This document shows positions 9,231 to 16,992 of a DNA stretch of 64,000 nucleotides, piece by piece. This DNA comes from Candidatus Anammoxibacter sp. GTDB taxonomy: Bacteria > Planctomycetota > Brocadiia > Brocadiales > Anammoxibacteraceae. How positions within the stretch are numbered: position 1 is the stretch's first letter; the number at the start of each line of letters is the position of its first letter. The position numbers and the translations under genes were made by a program. The DNA lies in assembly GCA_021777105.1 (NCBI GenBank), contig JAIQZQ010000114.1, positions 1 to 64,000 on the forward strand. The letters run 5' to 3'. Below the pieces are notes generated by a model. It did not search any database. It saw nothing but the letters and a program-made list of their open reading frames with translations, and was not told where the DNA came from.

Positions 9231-10139
9231 ATGGAACAACACAATACTTTTAGCTCAGACGGCAATGGTTGCGGTCGGGGGATTTTTAATAAGATATCGA
9301 CAATCCTGGAGTTGATAAAATTTTCACATACAATATTTTCCCTCCCTTTTGTAATTATGAGCATGTTTTTAGCGGCATGGGGCATTCCGTCGCTCAGGCA
9401 GTTTATAATAATTGTCATAGCCGTTACCTTTGCGCGGAGTTGCGCCATGGCGTTTAACCGCCTGATTGACACCGAGTTTGACAAACATAATGAAAGAACC
9501 GCGTACAGGGTAGAGCGGCAAAAATCCATTGGCAGGCCTTTTTTATGGCTGTTTGCTATTGGTTGCGCCGCCGGGTTTATTATAGCCTCGGGCATGCTAA
9601 ACAAACTATCCCTAATGTTTGCGCCCGTGGCGCTGGTTGTGCTGTTTGGATATTCGTACACAAAACGGTTTACCAACGCGTCGCATTTTGTTTTGGGCAT
9701 GGCGCTTGGCCTGGCACCGATTGGGGCGTGGGTAGGCATAAGGGGCGAGTTTGGAGCTCCCTCGTTTGTTCTTGGCATAGCAGTGTTGTTATGGACGGCG
9801 GGGTTTGACATTATTTACGCATGCCAGGACATAAACCATGATAAAACCATGGGACTGTTTTCAATCCCAAAACGGTTTGGCGCCGAGAAGGCGTTGAAAA
9901 TATCGTTTGTTCTTCATAGCCTTATGGTGGCGTTGTTGTTTGCCTTAATTGCGTGCACGGATTTACGGTTTTTCTATTTCTCGGGAGTGTGCGGCGTGGC
10001 GGGTTTGCTGGTTTACGAGCATTCGCTGGTAAAGCCTAATGATTTGTCAAGGGTAAACGTTGCGTTCTTTACCGTAAACGCCTTAATCAGCATTGGTTTA
10101 ATGGGCATGGCGATAATAGATATTTTTGTGTTAAGGTAA
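9231..10139 (+). CDS. UbiA-like polyprenyltransferase (putative MqnP, menaquinone synthesis)
   Basis: Integral membrane prenyltransferase (302 aa, seven to nine helices). The first Mg-diphosphate motif is in AMAFNRLIDTEFD (residues about 73-84, N-x3-D), and the second in DIIYACQDINHD. The sequence pattern (CAMAFNRLIDTEFDKHNERT, FSIPKRFG) is that of the UbiA subgroup found in the futalosine menaquinone pathway, where MqnP prenylates 1,4-dihydroxy-6-naphthoate. A 4-hydroxybenzoate octaprenyltransferase (UbiA) role is the main alternative. No other men/mqn gene is in the window. hemC follows after 55 bp. Confidence 0.85.
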   Translation: MEQHNTFSSDGNGCGRGIFNKISTILELIKFSHTIFSLPFVIMSMFLAAWGIPSLRQFIIIVIAVTFARSCAMAFNRLIDTEFDKHNERTAYRVERQKSIGRPFLWLFAIGCAAGFIIASGMLNKLSLMFAPVALVVLFGYSYTKRFTNASHFVLGMALGLAPIGAWVGIRGEFGAPSFVLGIAVLLWTAGFDIIYACQDINHDKTMGLFSIPKRFGAEKALKISFVLHSLMVALLFALIACTDLRFFYFSGVCGVAGLLVYEHSLVKPNDLSRVNVAFFTVNALISIGLMGMAIIDIFVLR

Positions 10140-10194
10140 CGAGAATTAATAAACGTTTAATATTTGTTTTTAAAATTTAAAAGACGAGAATAAA

Positions 10195-11142
10195 GTGAAA
10201 AAAGATAAGATAATAATAGGTTCACGGGCAAGCAAGCTCGCAATGATTCAATCGAATTGGACAAAATCCACATTAGAATCAACTTTTCCAGACGTGGAAG
10301 TTGTTATTAAAAATATATCCACCAAGGGCGACAGGATTACGGACGCGCCACTTTCAAGGCTTGGCGGCGTCGGTCTTTTCACCAAGGAGCTTGAAAACGC
10401 GCTGTTGTCAAACGAGATAGATTTGGCGGTTCACAGCGCCAAAGATATGCCGGCGGAGCTGCCTGACGGCCTGACCCTCGGCGCGATTACCAAACGCGAG
10501 GATCCGAGCGATGTTTTAATCAGCAAGAACAACGTTCGGCTTGACCAACTTCCAGACAAAGCCGTTATAGGCACCAGCAGTCTACGCAGGCAAGCTCAAC
10601 TAAAGGCTAAACTGCCGGGAATAGTAATAAGCGACCTCCGCGGAAACCTTGACACAAGGGTAAAAAAGATACAAAACGGCGAATTCGACGGAATTATAGT
10701 GGCAAACGCCGGCCTGATCAGAATGGGATACGATGATGTTGAGAGGCAGGTTATACCTTACGACTACATGCTGCCCGCCGTGGGCCAGGGAGCTTTAGCG
10801 ATTGAAATACGCCAGGGAGACGAGAGGATAGCCCCTATGATCCTCACTTTAAACCATGCTGAGACAAACAGCGGGGTGTCGGCTGAGCGGGCATTGCTCG
10901 GCAAATTGCATGGAGGATGCCAAACGCCAATTGGAGCGTCCGGCAAGGTTGACGGAGACAAACTGCGCCTGACCGCAATGGCAAGCTCGCTTGACGGAAC
11001 CCGCATGATCAGAGATGAAATAGAGGGCGCGGTTGAAGACGCTGAAAAACTTGGAATTGAACTCGCCGAACGAATCTTGTCAAACGGCGGCGACAAAATC
11101 CTGCAAGAGATAAGAGATTCCCTTGCGAATCAAACCATTTAA
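10195..11142 (+). CDS. hemC: Hydroxymethylbilane synthase (porphobilinogen deaminase)
   Basis: Joins four porphobilinogens into hydroxymethylbilane for haem, sirohaem or corrinoids. 315 aa with a GTG start. Landmarks are IIGSRASKLAMIQ at the N-terminus, VHSAKDMP with the catalytic Asp, GTSSLRRQAQL for cofactor binding, LRGNLDTRV, and Cys242 in HGGCQTPIG, which carries the dipyrromethane cofactor. No other hem genes are adjacent, so the usual hemA/hemC/hemD order is broken here. Confidence 0.96.
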   Translation: MKKDKIIIGSRASKLAMIQSNWTKSTLESTFPDVEVVIKNISTKGDRITDAPLSRLGGVGLFTKELENALLSNEIDLAVHSAKDMPAELPDGLTLGAITKREDPSDVLISKNNVRLDQLPDKAVIGTSSLRRQAQLKAKLPGIVISDLRGNLDTRVKKIQNGEFDGIIVANAGLIRMGYDDVERQVIPYDYMLPAVGQGALAIEIRQGDERIAPMILTLNHAETNSGVSAERALLGKLHGGCQTPIGASGKVDGDKLRLTAMASSLDGTRMIRDEIEGAVEDAEKLGIELAERILSNGGDKILQEIRDSLANQTI

Positions 11143-11218
11143 ATCCCGGCAAGCCACTCCACGGCATGTCAGGCCAAAAGAACCTCGCAAAAATTTCGTA
11201 ATATAAACGGGTATTTAT

Positions 11219-11300
11219 AGCCTAAATTGCGCGATTCTTATCACCCTACCATCCCCCCCATCCCTTCAAAGGAGGGGGGGAATTAAAGGTATATATACTC
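11219..11300 (+). repeat. Partial copy of MITE-like family 1
   Basis: About 80 bp resembling the left part of the complete copy at 44951-45161: CCTAAATTG-(n)-CGAT, then TTATCACCCT, a C-run facing a G-run, and GGTATATAT. The other end is missing. The rest of the 390-bp gap between hemC and the AAA-ATPase gene is filled by the family 2 element; no gene was found in it. Confidence 0.6.
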
Positions 11301-11476
11301 AAAAGCATTAGGTTTTCGAAATTTGGCAATGAATAAAAGGCGAAAGCCTTAACTCCGACAAGGCGAGTTTATTGGAATTTACCCTTTAGGGTTTTATTTC
11401 ATTGCATTTTAAGAAAACATACACGAACATAATTTTTCGAAAACCTGATTTGTTTGACTATATTTCAACTTGAACT
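11290..11476 (+). repeat. MITE-like family 2 copy with 12-bp terminal inverted repeats
   Basis: The inner unit 11310-11446 (137 bp) begins AGGTTTTCGAAA and ends TTTCGAAAACCT, a perfect 12-bp inverted repeat. The inside carries AATAAAAGGC-AAAGCCTTAACTCC and TTTACCCTTTAGGGTTTTA. The copy at 62966-63155 matches in the opposite orientation, and the match extends about 20-30 bp beyond both inverted repeats (AAAAGCAT before, GATTTGTTTGA after). No coding potential; probably non-autonomous. Confidence 0.7.
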
Positions 11477-11532
11477 AAGCATAATGTTTACAGAAAAACG
11501 CTCCCTACATTTAACAATTAAGGCGGCCTGAA

Positions 11533-13158
11533 ATGAAAAGATTGAAACTTCCCATAGGTATTTCATCATTTGAGCGCATTAGAACCGGCGGCTTCCTGTA
11601 TGTTGACAAAACAAAAAACATTTCAGACATGGTTGAAAATGGAGACACTTATTTTCTTTCACGCCCCAGAAGGTTCGGAAAATCCCTGCTTATTTCAACA
11701 TTGCGCGACTTGCTTGAGGGCAAACGACACCTTTTTAAAGATTTGTGGATAGACAAGAACAACGCCTGGAATTGGGAAAAGCTGCCTGTAGTTGTCATTG
11801 ATTTCAACGGAATATCTTGCGGAGCTCCTGATGATTTAAAAGCCTCATTAACATTTGCCCTTGAAGAATACGCCGCAAAAAACGGCTTCAAACTAGAGTC
11901 GCCTTTATTAAAAACAAAGTTTAAAGAGTTGATTCTAAAGCTCAGGGATAAGCTTGAGAAAAAGGTCGCCGTTCTTGTTGACGAGTATGACAAACCTATG
12001 ATTGATTTTATCGGCAAAGGAAACGAACGCCTTAAAACAGGCATTGAAAACAGAGAGATCTTAAAGGACTTTTATGGCGTTTTAAAAGATGCGGACGTCG
12101 CTTGCGCGCTTAGATTCATTTTAATAACCGGCGTCTCAAAATTCGGCAAAATATCAATATTTTCAGAATTAAACAATTTATATGATTTGACAATGAAGGA
12201 GGAAGCCTGCGACCTTTTAGGCTATACCCACAACGAGCTACAAAACTGTTTTGTTGACGAAATAAAAGATTTGGCAAATAAACAAAATGAAACTGAGAAC
12301 GAAACAGTTAATAAGCTTAAAACCCGATACAATGGGTACAGATTTTCAGACAGAGATGTTAATGTTTACAATCCATTCTCGATATTACAGGCACTTCGAA
12401 GTTTGTCTTACAAAAACTTCTGGTTTGAGACGGGTTCGCCCTCTTTCCTGATAAATCTAATTAAGGAAAACAATTATTTCCCGCCTGATCTTGAAAATAT
12501 CAAAACAGAAGAAGAAGCGTTCTCCAGTTTTGATTTAGAAGCCCTGAATCTGGAAGCCATACTTTTTCAAACCGGTTACCTCACTATAAAAGAGACAAAA
12601 AATCGCATGTACACGTTAGGCTATCCAAATCAGGAAGTAAAAGCGTCGTTAACCGGCCACATGTTTACCGCTTATTCAGAAATAGAAAACAGCTCGGACA
12701 GGTCTAAATTTCTAAAATTGCCGGTTTACCTTGAAGCGAAAGAGTATGAAAAATTCTTCAGCGTTATAAAATCAATTTACGCTACCATCCCATATACGCT
12801 GAGTTCTAAACAGGATGAAGCGTATTTTCACTCCATATTTTATCTAATGATAACCGCATCCGGCATTGACGCTAAAAGCGAAGTCTTAACCTCAAAAGGC
12901 AGAATAGACATGGCCATGGAGTTAGCGTCATCCATCTATATTATTGAATTTAAACGCAATCAAAGCGCCGAAGACGGATTGAACCAGATAAGACAAAAAA
13001 AGTATTACGAAAGATATTTATCCGCAGAAAAAGAGATTTACCTACTAGCCATTTCATTCAGCAGCGCTGAAAGAAATGTTGTTGAATGGCGCGTAAAGCC
13101 TTTAGATTTGAACGAAGAGACTGCCAACCCTTATCGGCCGGTGACTTCTTATTTATAA
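11533..13158 (+). CDS. Predicted AAA-ATPase with PD-(D/E)XK nuclease domain (AAA-ATPase_like/PDDEXK_9)
   Basis: 541 aa. The N-terminal predicted AAA-ATPase begins LPIGISSFERIRTGGFLYVDKT, with the degenerate Walker A-like SRPRRFGKSLL and Walker B-like KVAVLVDEYDKPM. The C-terminal PD-(D/E)XK domain has SKGRIDMAME (D) and YIIEFKRNQS (E-x-K) as active-site strands, then ALNQIRQKKYYE-like helix features. Such proteins are abundant, often multicopy, in Bacteroidetes and candidate phyla; the function is unknown, with a selfish or defence-related role suspected. The ATG has AAGG about 11 bp upstream. It stands alone, flanked on the left by two repeat elements. Confidence 0.85.
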   Translation: MKRLKLPIGISSFERIRTGGFLYVDKTKNISDMVENGDTYFLSRPRRFGKSLLISTLRDLLEGKRHLFKDLWIDKNNAWNWEKLPVVVIDFNGISCGAPDDLKASLTFALEEYAAKNGFKLESPLLKTKFKELILKLRDKLEKKVAVLVDEYDKPMIDFIGKGNERLKTGIENREILKDFYGVLKDADVACALRFILITGVSKFGKISIFSELNNLYDLTMKEEACDLLGYTHNELQNCFVDEIKDLANKQNETENETVNKLKTRYNGYRFSDRDVNVYNPFSILQALRSLSYKNFWFETGSPSFLINLIKENNYFPPDLENIKTEEEAFSSFDLEALNLEAILFQTGYLTIKETKNRMYTLGYPNQEVKASLTGHMFTAYSEIENSSDRSKFLKLPVYLEAKEYEKFFSVIKSIYATIPYTLSSKQDEAYFHSIFYLMITASGIDAKSEVLTSKGRIDMAMELASSIYIIEFKRNQSAEDGLNQIRQKKYYERYLSAEKEIYLLAISFSSAERNVVEWRVKPLDLNEETANPYRPVTSYL

Positions 13159-13183
13159 GAGCCAAGGAGTTTTAAGGCATTCT

Positions 13184-13309
13184 TTAGCGGCCCATTAGCT
13201 CGCCATTCATTGAATCTTTGTCATCAGCTAAAAGTAAAGCTATATTGGCATTTTGATAGATTCTTTCACTCAAATCGGGATGCTCTTTAATGTAACGATC
13301 AAATTCCAT
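13184..13309 (-). CDS. Small protein, DUF5647-like (possible remnant)
   Basis: A 41-residue reading frame running MEFDRYIKEHPDLSERI... and ending GELMGR before TAA. The pattern Y-I-x-x-H-P-x-L-x-x-R-I followed by a hydrophobic strand and an Asp-rich turn resembles the DUF5647 family of small proteins (about 70 aa), which often sit in toxin-antitoxin-like pairs. It is shorter than that family, and the in-frame sequence upstream (RRDCVLG) ends at a stop after nine residues, so it may be a 5'-truncated remnant. No Shine-Dalgarno sequence is seen. It converges on the AAA-ATPase gene. Confidence 0.4.
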   Translation of the reverse strand: MEFDRYIKEHPDLSERIYQNANIALLLADDKDSMNGELMGR

Positions 13310-13332
13310 TCCCAGAACGCAGTCTCTTCTTT

Positions 13333-13355
13333 AACCTAAATCGATCATTTAGGTT
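13333..13355. repeat. Perfect 8-bp inverted repeat, possible family 1 end-to-end remnant
   Basis: AACCTAAA (13333-13340) and TTTAGGTT (13348-13355) are perfect complements around a 7-nt centre. These sequences equal the termini of MITE-like family 1 (ACCTAAATTGAGCGAT), so this could be a collapsed element retaining only its ends. It could equally be an operator for the small minus-strand gene. Confidence 0.4.
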
Positions 13356-13431
13356 TTAGTTATATCCCTTTTCCTCAAAATATTTGTCACCTCATTTCTC
13401 ATAAAATATTTGCAAAAACACCCAAAACATG

Positions 13432-13538
13432 CATAATATTTATTATGTGCAATATTGCCATTTTAGCCAAAATACGCATATTCCGCTATTCTAAGGGCTC
13501 GGTAAAAAAGTCCAAATTATTTATTTCCGAGCCCTTAG
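13432..13538. promoter_or_regulatory. Leader palindromes upstream of the MshEN-REC kinase
   Basis: CATAATA-tt-TATTATG (13432-13447) is a perfect AT-rich palindrome of operator type. Further on, CTAAGGGCTCGG (13491-13502) pairs perfectly with CCGAGCCCTTAG (13527-13538) around a 24-nt A/T-rich loop, ending 43 bp before the ATG of the next gene. The long stem could act in the mRNA leader or be a remnant of an insertion. The rest of the 420-bp gap holds only the small gene and the inverted repeat listed separately. Confidence 0.45.
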
Positions 13539-13581
13539 ATAGATATTTGCCTCCATTTATCCTGAATTAAAGGAGTATTTT

Positions 13582-14922
13582 ATGAAAATAGGGGAACTTT
13601 TAGTTAAAAGCAAATATATTACGCAGGTTCAACTTGACACCGCTTTGCAACTGCAGGGGAGGATAAATGATAAACGGATCGGCGAAATCCTGGTTACGTT
13701 AAAGGCTATTAGCGAAGCGGATTTAATGAAATGTTTATCGTCGCTTAGCAACACAAACAGGTTCTCGTCTTGCGGCAAAGCAAACATCCTTGTTATTGAT
13801 GATGACAAATCGAGCTGCGATCTGGTCAAACACTTCATCAATAAGATTGGGCATTCCTGCGTTATCGCAAATGACGGATTTGCCGCGCTGGGAGAGATAA
13901 GTAAAAACGAGCCTGACATGATTTTGCTTGATATACAAATGCCGAAAATGGATGGCCGCGAAGTGTTAAGAATCATAAAAAACGACAAATTATTGCGCCA
14001 CATACCCGTGGTTATGATAAGCGTTATAGACGATATCGACACGGTTGTCTGCTGCATTAAAAATGGAGCAGACGATTATCTGCCCAAACCATTCAGCATA
14101 TCGCTCCTTAAAGCAAGGATAGACGCCTGCCTTGAGAAGAAATGTTGGATTGACAATGAGCGGCAATTATACAAAGAGTTAATTAAAAGCTACGACGCGT
14201 TAAAAAAAGCCGAAAACACGCGCGACACATTCTTCCACATGGTTGTGCACGACCTGAAAAATCCTTTGGCTAATATTTTAAGCGCCACGGAACTTATTGA
14301 TTCGACAATCGAATCAATAGACAAAGAGTTTTTGCAAAAACTGTCATTGAATATGAGTAAATCAATCAAATATGTATTGACATTTGTTGATAGCATACTT
14401 GATATTTCGAAACTTGAATCAAACACAATGCCGGTATTGTTAAAGGATATAAACATCTCAGAATTTTCAACAGAATTGTGCGAACAATTCAAGTTGCACG
14501 CAAATTCGCTTGGCAAAGATTTCATGTTTAACCGCGCCCGGGAGGCGGTAACGGTAGTTGCGGACGAAAAACTTTTATTGAGGGTTTTGCAAAATCTTTT
14601 TTCAAACGCGTTGAAATTCTCTCCTGAAAAATCTTCGATAATATTGTCAGTCACGGCGTGCGCCAAAAATATTATTTTTAAGGTAGCTAATGAAGGGCCT
14701 TTAATTCCTGATGAGTATAAGACCAGGATTTTTGAAAAATATTTCCAGACAGATCAAAACAAATTGGCGTGTAAGGGCACAGGACTCGGCCTGACATTTT
14801 GCAAAATTGCGGTAGAGCTCATGGGTGGCAAAATTTGGGTTGAAAAAGAACAAGATACGCGCAATTGTTTTAAAGTGTTGTTAAAAAAAGACCGGAAATG
14901 CGTAAATATTGCAAACGCATAA
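13582..14922 (+). CDS. MshEN-receiver-histidine kinase fusion
   Basis: Cytoplasmic three-part signalling protein (446 aa). Residues about 2-58 (IGELLVKSKYITQVQLDTAL ... IGEILVTLKAISEADL) match the MshEN/T2SSE-N fold, which in pilus and secretion ATPases binds c-di-GMP. Residues about 65-190 are a receiver with acidic pair IDDD and phosphoacceptor Asp117 (LLDIQMP). HisKA follows with His223 (VVHDLKNP), then HATPase with ENLFSNALKF-type N box and GTGLGLTFC G2 box. There are no membrane segments. AAAGGAG precedes the ATG. The order MshEN-REC-HK suggests that c-di-GMP level and an upstream kinase jointly set its activity. It opens the signalling island. Confidence 0.82.
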   Translation: MKIGELLVKSKYITQVQLDTALQLQGRINDKRIGEILVTLKAISEADLMKCLSSLSNTNRFSSCGKANILVIDDDKSSCDLVKHFINKIGHSCVIANDGFAALGEISKNEPDMILLDIQMPKMDGREVLRIIKNDKLLRHIPVVMISVIDDIDTVVCCIKNGADDYLPKPFSISLLKARIDACLEKKCWIDNERQLYKELIKSYDALKKAENTRDTFFHMVVHDLKNPLANILSATELIDSTIESIDKEFLQKLSLNMSKSIKYVLTFVDSILDISKLESNTMPVLLKDINISEFSTELCEQFKLHANSLGKDFMFNRAREAVTVVADEKLLLRVLQNLFSNALKFSPEKSSIILSVTACAKNIIFKVANEGPLIPDEYKTRIFEKYFQTDQNKLACKGTGLGLTFCKIAVELMGGKIWVEKEQDTRNCFKVLLKKDRKCVNIANA

Positions 14923-15024
14923 TTTATTCATTGTTTGTCCCCTTTGATGACAATGAGCGCTAAAACAAACAAGCTACACAGTGTCAATTATAAGAATTTT
15001 TAAACTATATTTAGGAGAACTTTT

Positions 15025-15630
15025 ATGAAAAAAGTTGCCAAATCAAATGAAAACCAATTAATAAGCCCAAAGGAGGCCGCGGATATGATTCAGGTAGGGT
15101 ACAGCACGGTTCAACGCTGGATTGACGCCGGCAAAGTTCCCGCTCATAAAACACTGGGAGGCCACCGTCGAATTATGAAAAAAGACCTTATACATTTCGC
15201 CGAGAGCAAAAATATGCCAATTTACGGCGAACCCGAGATAAAAGAAACCGCAAGCGTTTTAATTGTGGATGACGATTATAATATGTTGGATATTATTAGC
15301 GAATTTATAAAAAGCTCTTTTGCGGATACAACTGTCTTAACAGCCGATAACGCTTTTAAGGCGGGGATTCTTGTTGAGAAAAACAAACCGAATTTAATAT
15401 TTCTCGATATTTTAATGCCTGGGGTAAGCGGGGTTGAATTCTGCCAAATGGTGAAATCAAACGCATCCACAAAGGATATAGAGATTGTCGGCATTACTGC
15501 CGCAAGAAACGAAAAGCTCCAAAACGAGTTTAAAGAAGCCGGGGCTTCTGAAATATTGCTAAAACCTATAAGAAGGAAAATGATAGAAAGCGTTATAGAT
15601 CAAATGTTCTTAAAAAAACAACTTCAATAA
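15025..15630 (+). CDS. HTH (MerR/excisionase-type)-receiver response regulator
   Basis: 201 aa. Residues about 10-60 form a helix-turn-helix of the excisionase/MerR type (SPKEAADMIQVGYSTVQRWI, then the wing LGGHRRIMKKDL). Residues about 75-195 are a receiver with DDDYN, phosphoacceptor Asp128 (IFLDILMPG) and Lys in LLKPIR. The DNA-binding domain lies before the receiver, the reverse of most response regulators. TTAGGAG precedes the ATG. It is the only DNA-binding output in the window, 100 bp after the MshEN-REC kinase, which is a likely partner. Confidence 0.88.
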   Translation: MKKVAKSNENQLISPKEAADMIQVGYSTVQRWIDAGKVPAHKTLGGHRRIMKKDLIHFAESKNMPIYGEPEIKETASVLIVDDDYNMLDIISEFIKSSFADTTVLTADNAFKAGILVEKNKPNLIFLDILMPGVSGVEFCQMVKSNASTKDIEIVGITAARNEKLQNEFKEAGASEILLKPIRRKMIESVIDQMFLKKQLQ

Positions 15631-15732
15631 GCCGCCGGCGTGTAAAGCAAAACGAAATACACCCCGCAATTAAATATAAATTTGTCTATCGCGGGCTGTT
15701 ATTGGAATTAAAATTTAACCTTAATAAAGAAA

Positions 15733-16863
15733 ATGAAAATAAAAATATTAAATATCCTGTTAATAGAAAACGGGCCGGAATATATTGTAGCCGCGCAGAA
15801 ATATATAAAAAAAATTAAAGACATTCAGATTGAGGTCAAGAACTCAACCGATTTTTCAGAAGGTTTAACATTGCTTGAAACAACGCGGTTCGACGCTTTG
15901 TTAATATGCTTATCAGCCGTTAATAATAAAACATTAATAGATATAAAGCGATTGCGAAAAAAACTACCATATACGCCTATTGTTATATTGACAAAAAAGC
16001 AGAATAATTTGTTAAAGAATGAATTGTTTAAAATAGGGATTCATGTCACTCTATTAAAAAATAAAAATGCTATTGAAGACGCCATTGCCATGTTAACCCA
16101 GTATGCCGGCGCTATTAACTATATGCGCAAAGGACTTAAAAACCGTGAAAAGCAATTAAACAGGATAGAGGAAAATAGAAATGATTTTATCAGGATGGTC
16201 AATCATGAGCTTAACGCGCCGATTGCCGCAATCAGCGGAGCCGCTGAAATCTTTCAGGAAGAGATAGCCGGCCCTTTAAACAGAAAATACCAAAATTTTG
16301 CGAATATGATACAAGAGAGGGCCGGCCAACTTTTACGGACCTCTAACGATTTAAACATTCTTGTTAATCTTGAATCAGGCAAATTTAATATTAAACCGGA
16401 AAATATAAATATTGCAGAAAAAATCAAGGAAATTTGCTCATTGCTTAATAAACAAGCGCATGCAAAGGGCATAAAGTTAAAATGCGACACAAATAATTCA
16501 AAGGATATTTTTTTTAAAGTCAATCCCGTCTGCATAGAGCATATTGTTGTAAACCTGGCGCAAAACTCTTTTTGCCTTGCAAAATCAATCGTAAACATAG
16601 AGATTAAACCGGGTAGAACCAATTGCCGGATTATTGTTGAAAACGACGGGGCCGATTTTGCGCCTAACGATATTTCAAAAATTTTCAATAAATTTTATCG
16701 TGTCGACCATTTAAAAAAATGCCATATTGGCTCAAGTATAGGCCTTGCAATCGCCAAAGGAATTACAAAGGAACTGCGCGGCTCAATAAAAGCGGAAAAC
16801 AGCAAGGTTAATAGCGCAAACACAACCGGACCGCGTTTTGTGGTTACGCTTCCGTTAGTCTAA
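15733..16863 (+). CDS. Histidine kinase with pseudo-receiver domain
   Basis: 376 aa soluble kinase. Residues about 5-125 have the receiver fold (ILNILLIENG, then TPIVILTKK, VTLLKNK) but the phosphoacceptor position is Cys59 (ALLICLSAV) and the acidic pair is E-N, so this receiver cannot be phosphorylated normally. HisKA has His158 (RMVNHELNAPIAAI). HATPase has NLAQNSFCLA as N box, VENDGADF, IFNKFYRVD and SSIGLAIAKG. A coiled coil (about 130-150) links the two. It may sense through protein contacts. 100 bp after the HTH-receiver gene and ahead of a stem-loop. Confidence 0.85.
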   Translation: MKIKILNILLIENGPEYIVAAQKYIKKIKDIQIEVKNSTDFSEGLTLLETTRFDALLICLSAVNNKTLIDIKRLRKKLPYTPIVILTKKQNNLLKNELFKIGIHVTLLKNKNAIEDAIAMLTQYAGAINYMRKGLKNREKQLNRIEENRNDFIRMVNHELNAPIAAISGAAEIFQEEIAGPLNRKYQNFANMIQERAGQLLRTSNDLNILVNLESGKFNIKPENINIAEKIKEICSLLNKQAHAKGIKLKCDTNNSKDIFFKVNPVCIEHIVVNLAQNSFCLAKSIVNIEIKPGRTNCRIIVENDGADFAPNDISKIFNKFYRVDHLKKCHIGSSIGLAIAKGITKELRGSIKAENSKVNSANTTGPRFVVTLPLV

Positions 16864-16905
16864 AATTCAGATTATAAGATTCTTAAAATATTAAAAATAG
16901 AGGCG

Positions 16906-16926
16906 AAGGCGCATTGCCCGCGCCTT
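16906..16926 (+). terminator. Stem-loop after the pseudo-receiver kinase
   Basis: AAGGCGC-attgccc-GCGCCTT forms a perfect 7-bp stem, about 40 bp after the stop codon. Only a short T-tract follows, so termination may be partial. Confidence 0.4.
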
Positions 16927-16992
16927 TATCAAAAGCCTAAGATTTTTTCATTAATGCATTAAGAAAATTAAAATTTTTCCAGATTGCTAATT

